From: Mactromeris polynyma
Taxonomy: Eukaryota; Mollusca; Bivalvia; Venerida; Mactridae
NCBI GenBank assembly: GCA_032209605.1
Contig: JASFXZ010000005.1
Location: 20,512,860-20,576,859 of the forward strand
Direction: 5' to 3'
Length of the DNA: 64,000 bases
Under the pieces are notes generated by a model. That model worked only from the letters and a program-made list of their open reading frames with translations, did not search any database and had not been told where the DNA came from. Below, piece by piece: positions 30,201 to 36,693 of the stretch. Positions within the stretch are counted from its first letter, which is position 1. Every line of letters starts with the position of its first letter. A program made the position numbers and the translations under genes.

Positions 30201-33200
30201 CAGGTATTTAGTTTAAACTTATTTATTTTAAATCGATTGTGAAACAAGTTCTTACAACTTATACTAATCACTCTCAATGACTGCTTCCTGGCTACCAACC
30301 AGTACTCATGCCAAATTTAAGGATTGTGAAGTTCGTGATCAAACTCCGCTCATCGCGAGGCTCGAACTCAAGACCATCTAATCAGGAGTCAAGTACACTA
30401 CCCCTCAACCACAGCACCTCAAGGTATTACACTTGCAAACATATTTACTGATAAAATACCTAGTTGTACAATACATTGGTTGTGACACTAAGGACAAGCT
30501 GTCTATGGATCATACATTTGATGATTTCAATTTTCTTGTTATAACATTTAATTGAGGAACATATTGTTACTTTTATACCAGCTCAATGAATCATAATTCA
30601 AACATCTTTCAAATAAAACAATATTTATTAGAAAATAACACCAAAATCCACAACTAATAAAGTAAATGTTTGCAGTGTTTCTGTAATAATAAAACCATTA
30701 AATTGACGATTTTTTTATAAATCTTTGATGCTATAATATATACCTACAATTGCTTCCTGTCAATACAGATCTCACTTATGTTATAAACTGAAGTCCAAAC
30801 ATGAAGGTCAAGGGTGTAGCTGGAAAATGTTGAACTGAACACCAGAAACAACACGTAGCTTCCCCAGGCCAGTGATAGGACTTGCTGGTCTGGGGTCATA
30901 GGAAACTGGGAAAATAAGTGGGCAAATGATGTGCTCTTGTGCTGTTTGTCAACTTGATTTTTCACTTGGCTGAAAAAATGTATGCAGTAGCTTAAGGGGC
31001 CATTTCACCAAGGAACAATGCTTGAAGATCGGTCACTTGCGCACAAGAAGCGGGTCTCTACTGAGCCTTTGTCGTGTAAATGCGGGTACTTTGGTCGGGA
31101 CTCAATCGGGTAAAAAAAGGGGACGATTGGAGGCGATTCAGGATGACAGTCGGGCCGAACAAAAAAATTGATTCATCGGGGACAATCTGGTCCAGATCGG
31201 GCCGATTGGAAAAAACAATCCTTGGTGCAGGGGCGGATCCAGGATTTTTCTCCAGGGGGGGTCCAACTTTTGCCCACAAAATTACAGAAATATAATCCCT
31301 TTCCACATTCAAGCAGATGTTAGCCATTTGTATCTGTTTTAACAAACGTTACCGGTTCTAACCACGAGGAGGTATCTAATATAGATCCGTTTTTTTTTGT
31401 GTTTTTTTTTTTAAATTTTTTTTTAGTATTTTTAAGAATTGCGGAAAAAAATCAAGCTAACAAGAATGACGTGCTGTTTTTACTCGAAAGCCAAACTGCA
31501 CTGCAAATTCTTGATACATTAAATAACTACGTCACTATTGCCTTAAATGACGTCAAAAATATGAATATTTGCGTGTCAGCTATAAATATTTACGCAGTGT
31601 AGCAACAACCTGACATACAGCCTAGCACAGTCGCTTACACATTCATTACACGGGTGATTGATGCAATATTGAACTCAGAAAGATACACAATAACGATAAA
31701 AGTGAAGCTATGGAACATAATGTTTGATAAATTTATTTTTCATTGATTAATGTTATAGAAAGCTGTCGATTTATCACGCTTGTTTATCATTTTTTTATTT
31801 TTTCCAGGAGGGGTCTGAGCCATTCCAGGGGGGGTCGGACCCCCCCGGACCCCCCCGCTGGATCCGCCCCTGTTGGTGTAATGCAGCCATTACATGCCTA
31901 TGTCAGGATTAGTACCAACAGGTTTAGATGGTCATGTATAATATCTCCAAACCCTAATAGAACAAATGTAACTATTTCATAATCAGGACAAGTCAAATGT
32001 CCAAAGTAATGAATTAGTAATTTCATAATCTCTTCATTTTAGGAGTTTTCTTTCTTACAAACTCTTCAGTTTGGGAGTTTTCTTTTTTATAAACTCTTCA
32101 GTTTGGGAGTCTCCTTCCTTATAAACCTTGTTCTTTTTCCTTTCATAACCAAAAAATGTGTCTTCACATGGTTTTCTTTATTTACTGTAGATAACCAACA
32201 CAAACAAACACTCAACTCCACCCGAGTTGTTATCAATGATATACTGTAAGTCACCTACAATTTGTGTGATCTCAGTTTAGGAAAATACCGTATGTTCAAA
32301 ATGTTCGAGGGTTCAGTGCAAGACTATACTAACTCCTATATAAATGCATGGCAGTTAGGATGGTCTTGCGCTAAACCCTTGAAATAGCTTATAGTCAGGT
32401 AAAAAAAGAGTAAAATAATCATTTCTATGCTCAAATAGATTTTGTAATCAAAATTTTGCTTAAACTAAGAATTAGAGAGGTAGACTTTTTTCAAATATCA
32501 GCAAAAATAGAACATTGTCTGATACTATTAATTGGATTTACAGCAAAAACCGCTGACAACACCAGCCCTGCATTCAGTTATGGCTAACAATTGCGAATGT
32601 TACGAAACTGCTTTGTTTTGTATCTCTGACACACTATATCACATTCACTGCACACGGGGAACCAAATTGCAAACATAACAAAAGGATAGCCTCAAACGCC
32701 TGGCTGTTTACAATACACTACATTAAGCCTATGATGAATTGTTTACATTATGTTTTCTTTGAAACTCAACTTCATTGGCTGGTTGCACAATATTGTAAGG
32801 CAAAATAAAAACGCGTTGAATAAATACAGGGTTTGGCGCAAAACCGGTGTAACACAGATCTTAAAAGAAGCATTTCCAACAGTTTTGCACCAAATCCCTT
32901 AAACTTTTGATGAAGTGGTTTTGAGAGTTTGTTCGGATTTTGTTTCCTGGGGTGAGCATGATAATAAATACAGGGGAGTCACACATTTTTGAATTAGCAG
33001 GGAAATCATCAAAAGTTGGCTGGGTCTGGGGGTGGGGGGGACTCCCCTTAATTATGATCATTCATACAAGAAAAGTAGCCGGGAGATGATGCCCAAGTTA
33101 CCGGGTAATTTTACCAGCTCCCGGCTCTTATTGACACATCTGTAAATAGGTTACTCAGACCTTACACATAAGGTTTTGGGTTCGGCACAATGCCTTCACG

Positions 33201-34947
33201 AGAAGAACCAATAATTTAACTTAAATTTTCATGTAATTCCTTACTGGTATGTTGTGATCTTAACTGGTGACCTTGACCTTAAGATGGTAAGACAGAATAA
33301 TAGGTTTTGCACTTCGTCTTACTGACCTATATCTAGGATCCAAGTATCATGAGGACCATGTTTAGGGGGGGGGGGAGCTGAAGTAATCTATGTGTATGTA
33401 AGAAAACAAAGTAGATAGGCTTGTTTGCTTTCACCATTCAAAGTGGGTTTTTAGCAAATATAGATTGGACACTACCAAAGTGTTTGGCCTCAAAAACAAC
33501 TGTCGTATTTTATTATATGATAAAGTAAACAATAAGGTATCATTCATCTCTGTAATATTGATCATGCTTATTTGTTCAACATACATGTATTGAAAACCAG
33601 CCAAGTCATTGGCAAACATTTTTTCTGATTACACTATTTGTTTTCATCGGGTCTTACTCCATCTTTCAACAATAATCTCAGTCATATACGGTATCCAGAT
33701 GACCTCACCAGTTTCCTTGGAATTAATTATCAACCAGTACTAACTTGCTCTTCTGCAAGCAACCGACAACGTCTCCACATGTGGAGGACATGACTGTAGC
33801 CAATGTCACAGAAGAACAATACCTGCCCAACCTAGGAATCGAACCAAGATCTGCCCGGTGACAGTCTAGCGGTCTATCGAGCTAGTCGGGCAGGCATTCT
33901 GATGACCTACTATCATCAAAATGATCATGATCATTAAGAATTCTGACTACATGTACATGTATTTGTGTCAGAGAAGATACATTCGAGATTCCTAAGTTCT
34001 AAAGTTGTAATGAAAACATCCGTGCCAGCCTCTTACAGTCATATCTTTGAGGGAACAAAATTACTTCAGTAAACAAAAAGTTGTCATCCAGTGTCAATCA
34101 AGTTTACCATATCATTTGAAATTCTGACCATTATTTTCAGAGATTCTATTGAACTTGATTGCTCAAATATCTTACTACTTTATGCTACTTGTGAATTTTA
34201 ATCAATAATAAATGTAAACCCATATATTGTGTTAGATTACAGCTGTAACGTCATGCCTTAGTCAGCATGTTCTCGCTTTACCAGTTCCTGCATTTCTCCC
34301 AGAGCTGTACAATATGTTATAGGCATGGGGCAGTAACTTAAGTAACATGTATGTCCATCATGTAAGATATTGAACCGTCTGAGGCATGTATATTGGACAA
34401 TTTTCAGCTTGATATCTATTACATACAAATACAAAACAGAAAATATGACCACTCAATTAATGAATTATCACTAGTAAGCTTAACTATCCATAAAAGCCCA
34501 CAAAAGATTCAGTAAAATAAAATATTCACTTTCAATTGCTGGAACTATGGAATTTAAGCTTAAGTGTGACAATAGCAGAATGATGAGTGTATACACCATT
34601 TGAGCGCTGCTGTACGATTTCCAACCTCTTCTTTCAGTGACGTCATTTCCACAAAACGTTACACGTGATGTCACCATGTACTGACAGTAATCAATCTTTG
34701 CCCCATATGGCAATATGAAAACGAAGTGACCATGTGGAGTAAATATTGTTTTCCAGCTTGCAAATACGGACATCACATGTTGCGTTTTCTTGAAATGACG
34801 TCACTTACAGAAGAGGTTGTAAATCCCATAGCAGCGCTCATATGTAGAATAATTTCGAAATGTAAATCATATTATTAAATTCATACATACCAATGTCAAT
34901 GCAAATACCAGCAAATAGATGGTTGTATGATTTCTGTGTTCCATCAT
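95..34947 (-). CDS. R3-like receptor tyrosine phosphatase, ectodomain and TM part (partial gene, 16 exons)
   Basis: Spliced exons (high to low coordinate): 34947-34891, 25831-25543, 23141-22848, 21569-21291, 20018-19809, 17672-17583, 16298-16129, 15429-15255, 14915-14754, 8432-8301, 6629-6376, 5079-5013, 4324-4154, 2449-2354, 1336-1237, 283-95. They total 2735 nt, have AG/GT borders and keep one frame, giving 911 residues. Order: signal peptide (1-20), Pro/Thr stalk plus six-Cys module (to ~115), six FN3 domains (~116-727), membrane-proximal domain (~728-880), TM helix (~883-906). The last exon ends at a GTAAGT donor, so the cytoplasmic part is outside the window. The membrane-proximal DTTQGNITSKGLIV and FCNGPLP stretches resemble the region next to the membrane in R3 receptor phosphatases (PTPRB/PTPRJ/PTPRQ/Ptp10D). 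That assignment is inference, because no catalytic domain is visible. Another FN3 receptor is the alternative. The gene would act at the cell surface in adhesion or ligand-controlled dephosphorylation. Confidence 0.85.
470..650. repeat. 20-bp tandem repeat with flanking dispersed repeat
   Basis: Five to six copies of a 20-bp unit (ACACCACACCCTGTCACATG and variants) lie at ~470-576. They run into a stretch (TCATATAAACC...ACCAGTCCTAG...GAGTGTA) that recurs at 22050-22175, so the array grew from part of a dispersed repeat. Confidence 0.8.
955..1160 (+). mobile_element. Dimeric tRNA-like SINE
   Basis: Two tRNA-like heads sit in tandem. The first (~968-1030) has GACTCAGTCAGTAGAGTG and GTAGGTTCAAGACC; the second (~1079-1135) has GGTAGCTCATTCAGTAGA and ATAGATTCAAGCCC. 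Both pairs resemble pol III A and B boxes. No cloverleaf closes, so these are not functional tRNAs. It lies in the last intron of the receptor gene. Confidence 0.65.
1237..1336 (-). CDS. Receptor exon 15: membrane-proximal domain with CNGPL motif
   Basis: Encodes IGSDNKFKVGGDQNCKAEGV and KFCNGPLPASWKFK. The two cysteines and the CNGPL stretch match the extracellular segment before the membrane in receptor phosphatases. Acceptor tttttcag, donor GTAAGT. Confidence 0.85.
2045..2240 (+). mobile_element. SINE family B, copy 1
   Basis: tRNA-like head (GCAGTGGTCAAGGGGCAACA, B-box-like GAGTTTGAGTCC) followed by a body ending ...AGAACTTGTTTCACAATTGATG. Two reverse-oriented relatives occur at 30217-30425 and 52695-52885. 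Confidence 0.7.
2354..2449 (-). CDS. Receptor exon 14: membrane-proximal domain
   Basis: Encodes DKYGIDFEDLKNWKTSSSSS and FQTEYRIEITNT. It ends in phase 1 and joins exon 15. Acceptor tcttttag, donor GTATGT. Confidence 0.82.
2501..2682. mobile_element. Pogo/Tigger-like MITE, copy 1
   Basis: Starts TA-CAGTAAAACCTCAATAAT and ends with the inverted form (TATTGAGGTGG...GAGGTTTTGTAA). The CAGT...AACCTC ends and TA target resemble pogo/Tigger ends; no transposase frame is present. At least ten relatives lie in the window. Confidence 0.75.
2925..3537. repeat. GTTGCCAGTTGCTAAATG tandem array
   Basis: About 600 bp made of two words, TTGCTAAATG and GTTGCCA, in shifting order, giving 18- and 29-bp units. 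The right end switches to an ATGACTGCAGAATGGTTGCT variant. It lies in the intron between receptor exons 14 and 13. Confidence 0.9.
3990..4095. mobile_element. Fragment of second MITE family (GGTCCGACTGTA end)
   Basis: Contains GACCCGATGAATTCGAATGA and ends ACGAGGTCCGACTGTA. It matches the end of the fuller element at 23985-24147. Located ~60 bp beyond the receptor exon 13 donor. Confidence 0.6.
4154..4324 (-). CDS. Receptor exon 13: start of membrane-proximal domain
   Basis: Encodes PPPDWHTDVLNQITHTGPAT, then a strand-rich stretch containing LFMDTTQGNITSKGLIVV. In vertebrate R3 receptor phosphatases a similar DTNGxIT-type stretch opens the segment next to the membrane (family knowledge). Borders are caacag|CT and GAAG|GTATGC. 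Confidence 0.85.
4395..4750 (-). mobile_element. TIR element family C, copy 1 (inverted)
   Basis: Reverse-complement relative of 6770-7145: shares GATAAGGCGGTGGAAATTC, TGTGGGTAAATTATTTTTTG and GTCCGATCCATGGTTTAT. Short ORFs read across it are not genes. Confidence 0.65.
5013..5079 (-). CDS. Receptor exon 12: FN3 domain 6, end
   Basis: A 67-nt exon encoding LYAVGNNTSGMKTSIEVTTS plus IC. It follows exon 11 in phase 0 and completes the F-G part of domain 6. Acceptor tttttcag, donor GTAAGG. Confidence 0.85.
6031..6370. mobile_element. Pogo/Tigger-like MITE, copy 2, with 90-bp internal triplication
   Basis: MITE ends at 6031 (CAGTAAACC) and 6370 (TACTGTA). Inside, an exact 90-bp unit starting GAGGTGGTCTTAATATTGAG repeats at 6071, 6161 and 6251. 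The right end stands within 6 bp of the receptor exon 11 boundary. Confidence 0.85.
6376..6629 (-). CDS. Receptor exon 11: FN3 domain 6, most of it
   Basis: Starts TPGKISEYSVRTYNF and contains CDATKVTVHWKEPKLRE with the strand-B Trp; it ends FKVAAEGSFFWK and continues in exon 12. The donor GTATATACAGT overlaps the end of a MITE (6031-6370). Confidence 0.88.
6770..7145 (+). mobile_element. TIR element family C, copy 2 (complete)
   Basis: Ends are inverted repeats: AACCATGGATTGGAAAC at ~6776 and GTTTCCAATCCATGGTTTAT at ~7126. About 370 bp with no coding capacity; relatives at 4395-4750 and 44125-44485. Confidence 0.8.
7265..7450. repeat. Dispersed repeat D, copy 1
   Basis: Shares ordered blocks with 32565-32715: CAGTAACGGCTAACAAATG, a stretch around TATCACATTGACTGCACA and GGGGAACCAAATTGCAAA. 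The family is not recognised; it lies in a receptor intron. Confidence 0.65.
7801..8293. mobile_element. Pogo/Tigger-like MITE, copy 3, with expanded interior
   Basis: Ends TACAGTGAAACCTC (7801) and GGGGTTTTACTGTA (8293). The interior is an array of ~17-bp words of the form GAGGTGGTCTCATTATT, with a longer ~118-bp repeat on top. The right end abuts the exon 10 donor (GTGAGTA). Confidence 0.85.
8301..8432 (-). CDS. Receptor exon 10: FN3 domain 5, second half
   Basis: Encodes YCVVNGLEEFWKYKFRVVVK and TEAGKSRGVFSGDVVTESG, the F-G hairpin of FN3 domain 5. Its donor GTGAGTA is followed within a few bases by the end of a pogo/Tigger-like MITE (7801-8293). Confidence 0.88.
9385..14370. repeat. 50-bp satellite array, about 100 copies
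   Basis: The consensus unit contains CAAATGGGCGGAGTATGTAC followed by TGTTACCCAGAGACTCCTCT and GACAAGTCTA. Variant types are GGACCATGTCTGTACTCTTA and, mostly at the right end, CCAGAGACCCATCAGACAAG. A few units are 49 bp. The whole array is inside the intron between receptor exons 10 and 9. Open frames across it in all three plus frames result from a stop-free unit whose length is not a multiple of three, and are not genes. Confidence 0.97.
14371..14753. other. Intron sequence without recognised features
   Basis: AT-rich intron between the satellite and receptor exon 9. I see no gene, RNA or repeat in it. Confidence 0.6.
14754..14915 (-). CDS. Receptor exon 9: FN3 domain 5, first half
   Basis: Encodes APDDVINVSATVLNSTA and VNVTWTIPTTKPGPVNYTV, then a CEVS stretch. 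It joins exon 10 across a 6.3-kb intron (8433-14753) that contains the 50-bp satellite. Phases match (G + AC = Asp). Confidence 0.88.
15255..15429 (-). CDS. Receptor exon 8: FN3 domain 4, second half
   Basis: Encodes strands E-G, including LEAYTNYTVNVTAYTKEG, the FN3 L..YT.Y.V.V.A.T signature, then GTPASKTFQTSIA at the domain end. Borders are ttgcag|ACT and GCAG|GTAAAA. Confidence 0.9.
15818..15982. mobile_element. Pogo/Tigger-like MITE, copy 4
   Basis: Bounded by TACAGTAAAACGTCA and TTGAGTTTTTACTGTA. The interior GACCACCTCAATAATAAGAC is in the opposite sense to copy 1. Between receptor exons 8 and 7. Confidence 0.8.
16129..16298 (-). CDS. Receptor exon 7: FN3 domain 4, first half
   Basis: Encodes EPGRVSNLNAAVGNTS, VNLTWERPSMPNGDIVAYKV and the strand-D region. 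The Trp and PNGDI..Y motifs are classic FN3. It joins exon 8 in phase 0 after TTTATG. Confidence 0.88.
17090..17170. mobile_element. Pogo/Tigger-like MITE, copy 5 (short)
   Basis: A reduced version with GACCGCCTCCCTAATAAGAC and GGTGGTCTTAACAGCGGAAC, ending TTTACTGTA. Most of the interior is missing. Confidence 0.7.
17310..17540 (-). mobile_element. SINE family A, copy 1 (decayed)
   Basis: Shares with 24290-24500, 33670-33900 and 60236-60480 the body GGCGGTCAGATGACCTAACC, CAGATTTCCTGGAATTA and a stretch around CATCTGCAAGCAG. The tRNA-like end is eroded. Lies just beyond the receptor exon 6 donor. Confidence 0.65.
17583..17672 (-). CDS. Receptor exon 6: FN3 domain 3, C-terminal part
   Basis: A 90-nt exon giving GTFYLFNVYTINDKYVSTGS and an end strand. 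The F strand (FYLFNVYTIN) completes the domain begun in exon 5. Phases agree on both sides; the acceptor is attccag and the donor GTAAAC. Confidence 0.85.
17800..17890. repeat. Short inverted repeat (possible MITE remnant)
   Basis: TTCCCTTTATTGCCTATCTAG at ~17807 pairs with CTAGATAGGAAATAGAGGGAA at ~17868. Imperfect hairpin of about 90 bp. Confidence 0.5.
19809..20018 (-). CDS. Receptor exon 5: FN3 domain 3, first two thirds
   Basis: Encodes the A-E strands of an FN3 domain: VPGPPTDMNL, VDLEWISPSAPNGVIKGYSV and the start of the F-strand turn, finished by exon 6. The acceptor lies inside the first unit of a 39-bp tandem array (20021-20810). Donor TCAG|GTAATA. Confidence 0.88.
20021..20810. 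repeat. 39-bp tandem array, about 20 copies
   Basis: The unit contains AAGATATGCAAAAGTGGCTC followed by AAAAATATACCAGATGGCT. Because 39 is a multiple of three, both strands have long repetitive ORFs (a 13-residue unit MAKICKSGSKIYK on plus, an HILAILYIFEPLL-type unit on minus). These are not genes. The first unit overlaps the acceptor of receptor exon 5. Confidence 0.95.
21291..21569 (-). CDS. Receptor exon 4: FN3 domain 2
   Basis: A whole FN3 domain in one phase 1-1 exon. It starts VPAQPGSLFTNLTLS, with VTLSWQP in strand B and LTAGSKYIVKIVAIS in the E-F region. Borders are cttcag|TT and GAAG|GTAAAT. Several N-x-S/T sites suggest glycosylation. Confidence 0.88.
22050..22180 (+). repeat. Dispersed repeat related to 560-645
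   Basis: GTCATATAAATCCGACACAG, GACCAGTCCTGACGCTA and ATGTTGAGTGTAAG correspond in order to the segment after the 20-bp array at 470-576. It may be a SINE; the family is not identified. Confidence 0.6.
22848..23141 (-). CDS. Receptor exon 3: FN3 domain 1
   Basis: One complete FN3 domain in a single phase 1-1 exon. It has the B-strand Trp (LTVTWGL) and the typical E-F turn and F strand (LQSGAKYEVKVTVK). Two extra cysteines (VDCVL, SECSG) could form a disulfide. Borders are ttccag|TG and TTGG|GTATGT. Confidence 0.88.
23290..23486. mobile_element. Pogo/Tigger-like MITE, copy 6
   Basis: Ends ACTGTAAAACCTCAATAATA and TTGAGGTTTTACTGTA, with the core AATGGACTTGA shared with copies 1, 2 and 11. In the intron between receptor exons 3 and 2. 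Confidence 0.82.
23985..24147. mobile_element. Second MITE family, complete copy
   Basis: TIRs: TACAGTCAGACCCTGTTTATTCGAA-like start and TTCGAATAAACAAGGTCCGACTGTA-like end (given approximately), interior GGGTCCGAAATTTTATTTC. About 160 bp, non-coding. Fragments at 3990-4095 and 38335-38425. Confidence 0.75.
24290..24500 (-). mobile_element. SINE family A, copy 2
   Basis: Body GGTGGTCAGTTGACATAACC, ACCAGTTCTGACTTGCTCTT and CCACAAGCAACTGACAACTT as in the other copies. The tRNA-like region at the right is eroded. Confidence 0.7.
24860..25058. mobile_element. Pogo/Tigger-like MITE, copy 7
   Basis: TACAGTAAAACCTCAATAAT at the left, TTGAGGTTTTACTGCA at the right. The interior shows extra copies of GAGGTGGTCTTATTATT, a small version of the expansion in copy 3. 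Confidence 0.82.
25543..25831 (-). CDS. Receptor exon 2: Pro/Thr-rich stalk and six-cysteine EGF/EB-like module
   Basis: Encodes residues ~20-115. The first half is a mucin-like Thr/Pro stretch with two copies of a TTTTASPPPTTTT-type unit (a direct repeat in the DNA), likely O-glycosylated. The second half has six cysteines (DNC, DWC, AIC, DGC, AC, TAC) followed by the FN3 exons; the pattern C-x-C-NTGY resembles EGF or EB modules. Borders are cag|CTG and TCAG|GTAAAT. Confidence 0.85.
26165..29625. repeat. 36-37-bp satellite array, about 90 copies
   Basis: The unit contains GTTTTAACACTGAGCCATTA and AAAGGTTTGGAGGTCGT; a 36-bp form has GGGGTCAT. Each unit has TTTTAA and TTAAAA as a small inverted repeat. 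An (AT)n tract at ~26198-26216 interrupts the left edge. In the 36-bp block (28583-29155) the frame is open on both strands (minus unit DPKPFNGSVLKH), which is a repeat artefact. It lies in receptor intron 1. Confidence 0.96.
29626..30216. other. Intron 1 sequence without recognised features
   Basis: AT-rich; I see no coding, RNA or repeat signal in this part of receptor intron 1. Confidence 0.5.
30217..30425 (-). mobile_element. SINE family B, copy 2
   Basis: Reverse orientation: ATTGTGAAACAAGTTCTTAC start, CACTCTCAATGACTGCTTCC, and a tRNA-like end (GAGGCTCGAACTCAAGACC, AGGAGTCAAGTACACTACCC). Related to 2045-2240 and 52695-52885. Confidence 0.72.
31228..31872. mobile_element. Non-autonomous DNA transposon with TIRs and TTGGTG target duplication
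   Basis: Begins CAGGGGCGGATCCAG and ends CTGGATCCGCCCCTG, a perfect 15-bp TIR. TTGGTG occurs on both sides (31222-31227 and 31873-31878). The right end also has a G/C-run palindrome (GGGGGGGTCGGACCCCCCC). About 645 bp with no transposase frame; probably hAT-like, superfamily uncertain. Confidence 0.85.
32565..32715. repeat. Dispersed repeat D, copy 2
   Basis: Matches 7265-7450 in blocks (AGTTATGGCTAACAATTGC, CTATATCACATTCACTGCAC, GGGGAACCAAATTGCAAAC). The family is not recognised. Confidence 0.65.
33670..33900 (-). mobile_element. SINE family A, copy 3
   Basis: Body TGACCTCACCAGTTTCCTTG, ACCAGTACTAACTTGCTCTT, CTGCAAGCAACCGACAAC. The right end reads on the minus strand as a tRNA-like head (TAGCTCGATAGACCGCTAGA, GGTTCGATTCC), giving orientation. 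Confidence 0.75.
34595..34860. mobile_element. TIR element with ~85-bp arms containing TGACGTCA
   Basis: The left arm (TGAGCGCTGCTGTACGATTT, CAACCTCTTC, GTGACGTCATTT) is the inverted match of the right arm (AAATGACGTCACTTACAGAA, GAGGTTG, AGCAGCGCTCAT). There is no coding capacity. The right arm reaches ~30 bp from the receptor exon 1 donor; another arm lies at 1-94. Confidence 0.85.
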
Positions 34948-34956
34948 TTTAAAAGT
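34891..34956 (-). CDS. Receptor exon 1: start codon and signal peptide
   Basis: A tttcag acceptor is followed by 9 nt of 5' UTR, then ATG ATG (first ATG at 34947-34945). It encodes MMEHRNHTTIYLLVFALTL and ends at a GTATGT donor. The hydrophobic core joins LTAFAAS of exon 2, making a typical signal peptide with cleavage after about residue 25. The acceptor just before the ATG means at least one non-coding exon lies further up on this strand; I could not place it. Either of the two ATGs could start. Confidence 0.8.
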
Positions 34957-35955
34957 CTGAAATAGACAAAACTCAATATATATACATGAATTGTAAAAAA
35001 TGTATTTTTCTAGGAAACAAACAATTACATGAACAAGGACAATATGGTTTGAATGGTAATACAGTATAGTACATAATGTCATTTTCTTTTCGGTATGATT
35101 CTTTACCCTGTTTAACGATACTGGGATTCAAGTAAGGCACGAAATTTACGTGAATAAGCGCGGGGTTTTGATCATTCAAGGTTTACTACACAAAGCGAGA
35201 AGACGCTTGTATTAGTTCTGCAAATTACAATGATAATATGTTGTATATTAATTTGAAGATCATTAAGAGGAGATGGTCAGACATATGATGTAAATACATA
35301 CATGTTGTACTTGATTTTAATTATCAAAGTCTAACACATTAGTTAGGGGGCGAAGAGAGCCTATTCCCTGGTCAGTGCATGGATTCTCCCTACCTCCTCC
35401 CTCATAAAAAGAAAGAGAAGGGTTGGGGCGGCCGGTGCGCAGCAGATGATTTACCTGTCTTTCTGAGTACTTCGGTGACGTATTTTCCCTTAAATGGTAT
35501 TCTAATAATATGATGAATAGCCAAACAACTTTGATATATTGAAATGCATAGTGCATGCACCATTATGTAATAATTGTAAATGTAACCTCATTTTTCGATA
35601 AGTAGTAAACCGCCACCTGTAAACATATGTTGTGTTGAGTTGTTTGTTGGGTAGAACATGGAGTATAAGAAAGAAAACATTTATTTCGGATGAACGAAGC
35701 GAGGGAGAAATTAATGAACAATTGAAATGTTTTTTTGGAACAGATATTATTCAAACTATGAGTTTTACATGGATCAAGGTATATAGCCACAAGCAGAAAT
35801 TAAACAAGGGAATTACTATAGCTCCCCTATTTGTATTCAGGACCTTAAGAGATTATACTATAAACCAGGTGATGAACTACTTATGAACTTTGTTGCAGGA
35901 ATCAGTACAAACTACATTAACCAGGTAAACAACTAGAATTAGGTAGACATTTGAT

Positions 35956-36693
35956 TTAACGTTGAAAGTAAATAAGATAACGACAAACTAATTGGCCATT
36001 GAATTGTAGGGCATTTATTGGATAAGTGAGGTACATTTCGACTTTGTATGGTGACGGCATTAGGATTGGTATATATTTGACATGTTTCGTGGTACACGAG
36101 GCGTTGCATGTCATCTTGATGTCATGACAGCAGTAGAAATTTCTTGACACTACAGTTGGTTGAGTTGAAAGTAATTCAATATAATCGCCCTTCAACTTCA
36201 TACACTTCACTTTACAAATAAAGTGTTCACTTATTACACTGTTACAACTGTCACCTCTACTTAAAGGGGCAGCTATTTCTGACTTATAAGACACCCTCAG
36301 TCTAAGCACAATTACTTCCTTATCCTTTATGCACCAGGCTGCGTTAGGCAAACAGTGACTGGTGCACTGGTGGCTTACCAACTTACCATACCAGAACAAA
36401 CTCTTCCTCCGACCTTCCGCTCCTGAGACAGATGCTTTAGCCAATTGGCTATGGGAGATGGTTCCATAGTGTAATTGTACAACATGTATGTTGAAATGAA
36501 ATATCACATCACGTTCAGCAACAAACTTCACCATTTTCAAAGCTTTCTTGTCTACCATTAAACCTTTGAAGCACTTAAAATAAGTGCCCGAGATACTTGT
36601 ACTGCTTTGTAGTTGATCTACAATTGCATTAGTTTGTATTGGTAATTTCCGGACACTGTCTATGAATGATTCAGTTCGGCTGTTATATTTTTT
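35956..36693 (-). CDS. Unrecognised cysteine-rich reading frame (200 aa from ATG; 245 codons open)
   Basis: ATG at 36558-36556, stop at 35958-35956. The frame stays open upstream to 36693 (after TAG at 36696-36694), so part of a larger exon is possible; an AG lies at ~36679. The product has ten or more cysteines (QCTSHC, AAWC, GDSC, FICKVKC, FYCCHD, CNASC), no clear signal peptide in the visible part and no TM segment. I do not recognise a family. At this AT content an open frame this long is unlikely by chance, so it is probably a real exon, an orphan gene or a recently dead gene. It ends 1 kb upstream of the receptor start codon on the same strand, so a shared transcript cannot be excluded. 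Confidence 0.5.
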   Translation of the reverse strand, partial: KKYNSRTESFIDSVRKLPIQTNAIVDQLQSSTSISGTYFKCFKGLMVDKKALKMVKFVAERDVIFHFNIHVVQLHYGTISHSQLAKASVSGAEGRRKSLFWYGKLVSHQCTSHCLPNAAWCIKDKEVIVLRLRVSYKSEIAAPLSRGDSCNSVISEHFICKVKCMKLKGDYIELLSTQPTVVSRNFYCCHDIKMTCNASCTTKHVKYIPILMPSPYKVEMYLTYPINALQFNGQLVCRYLIYFQR

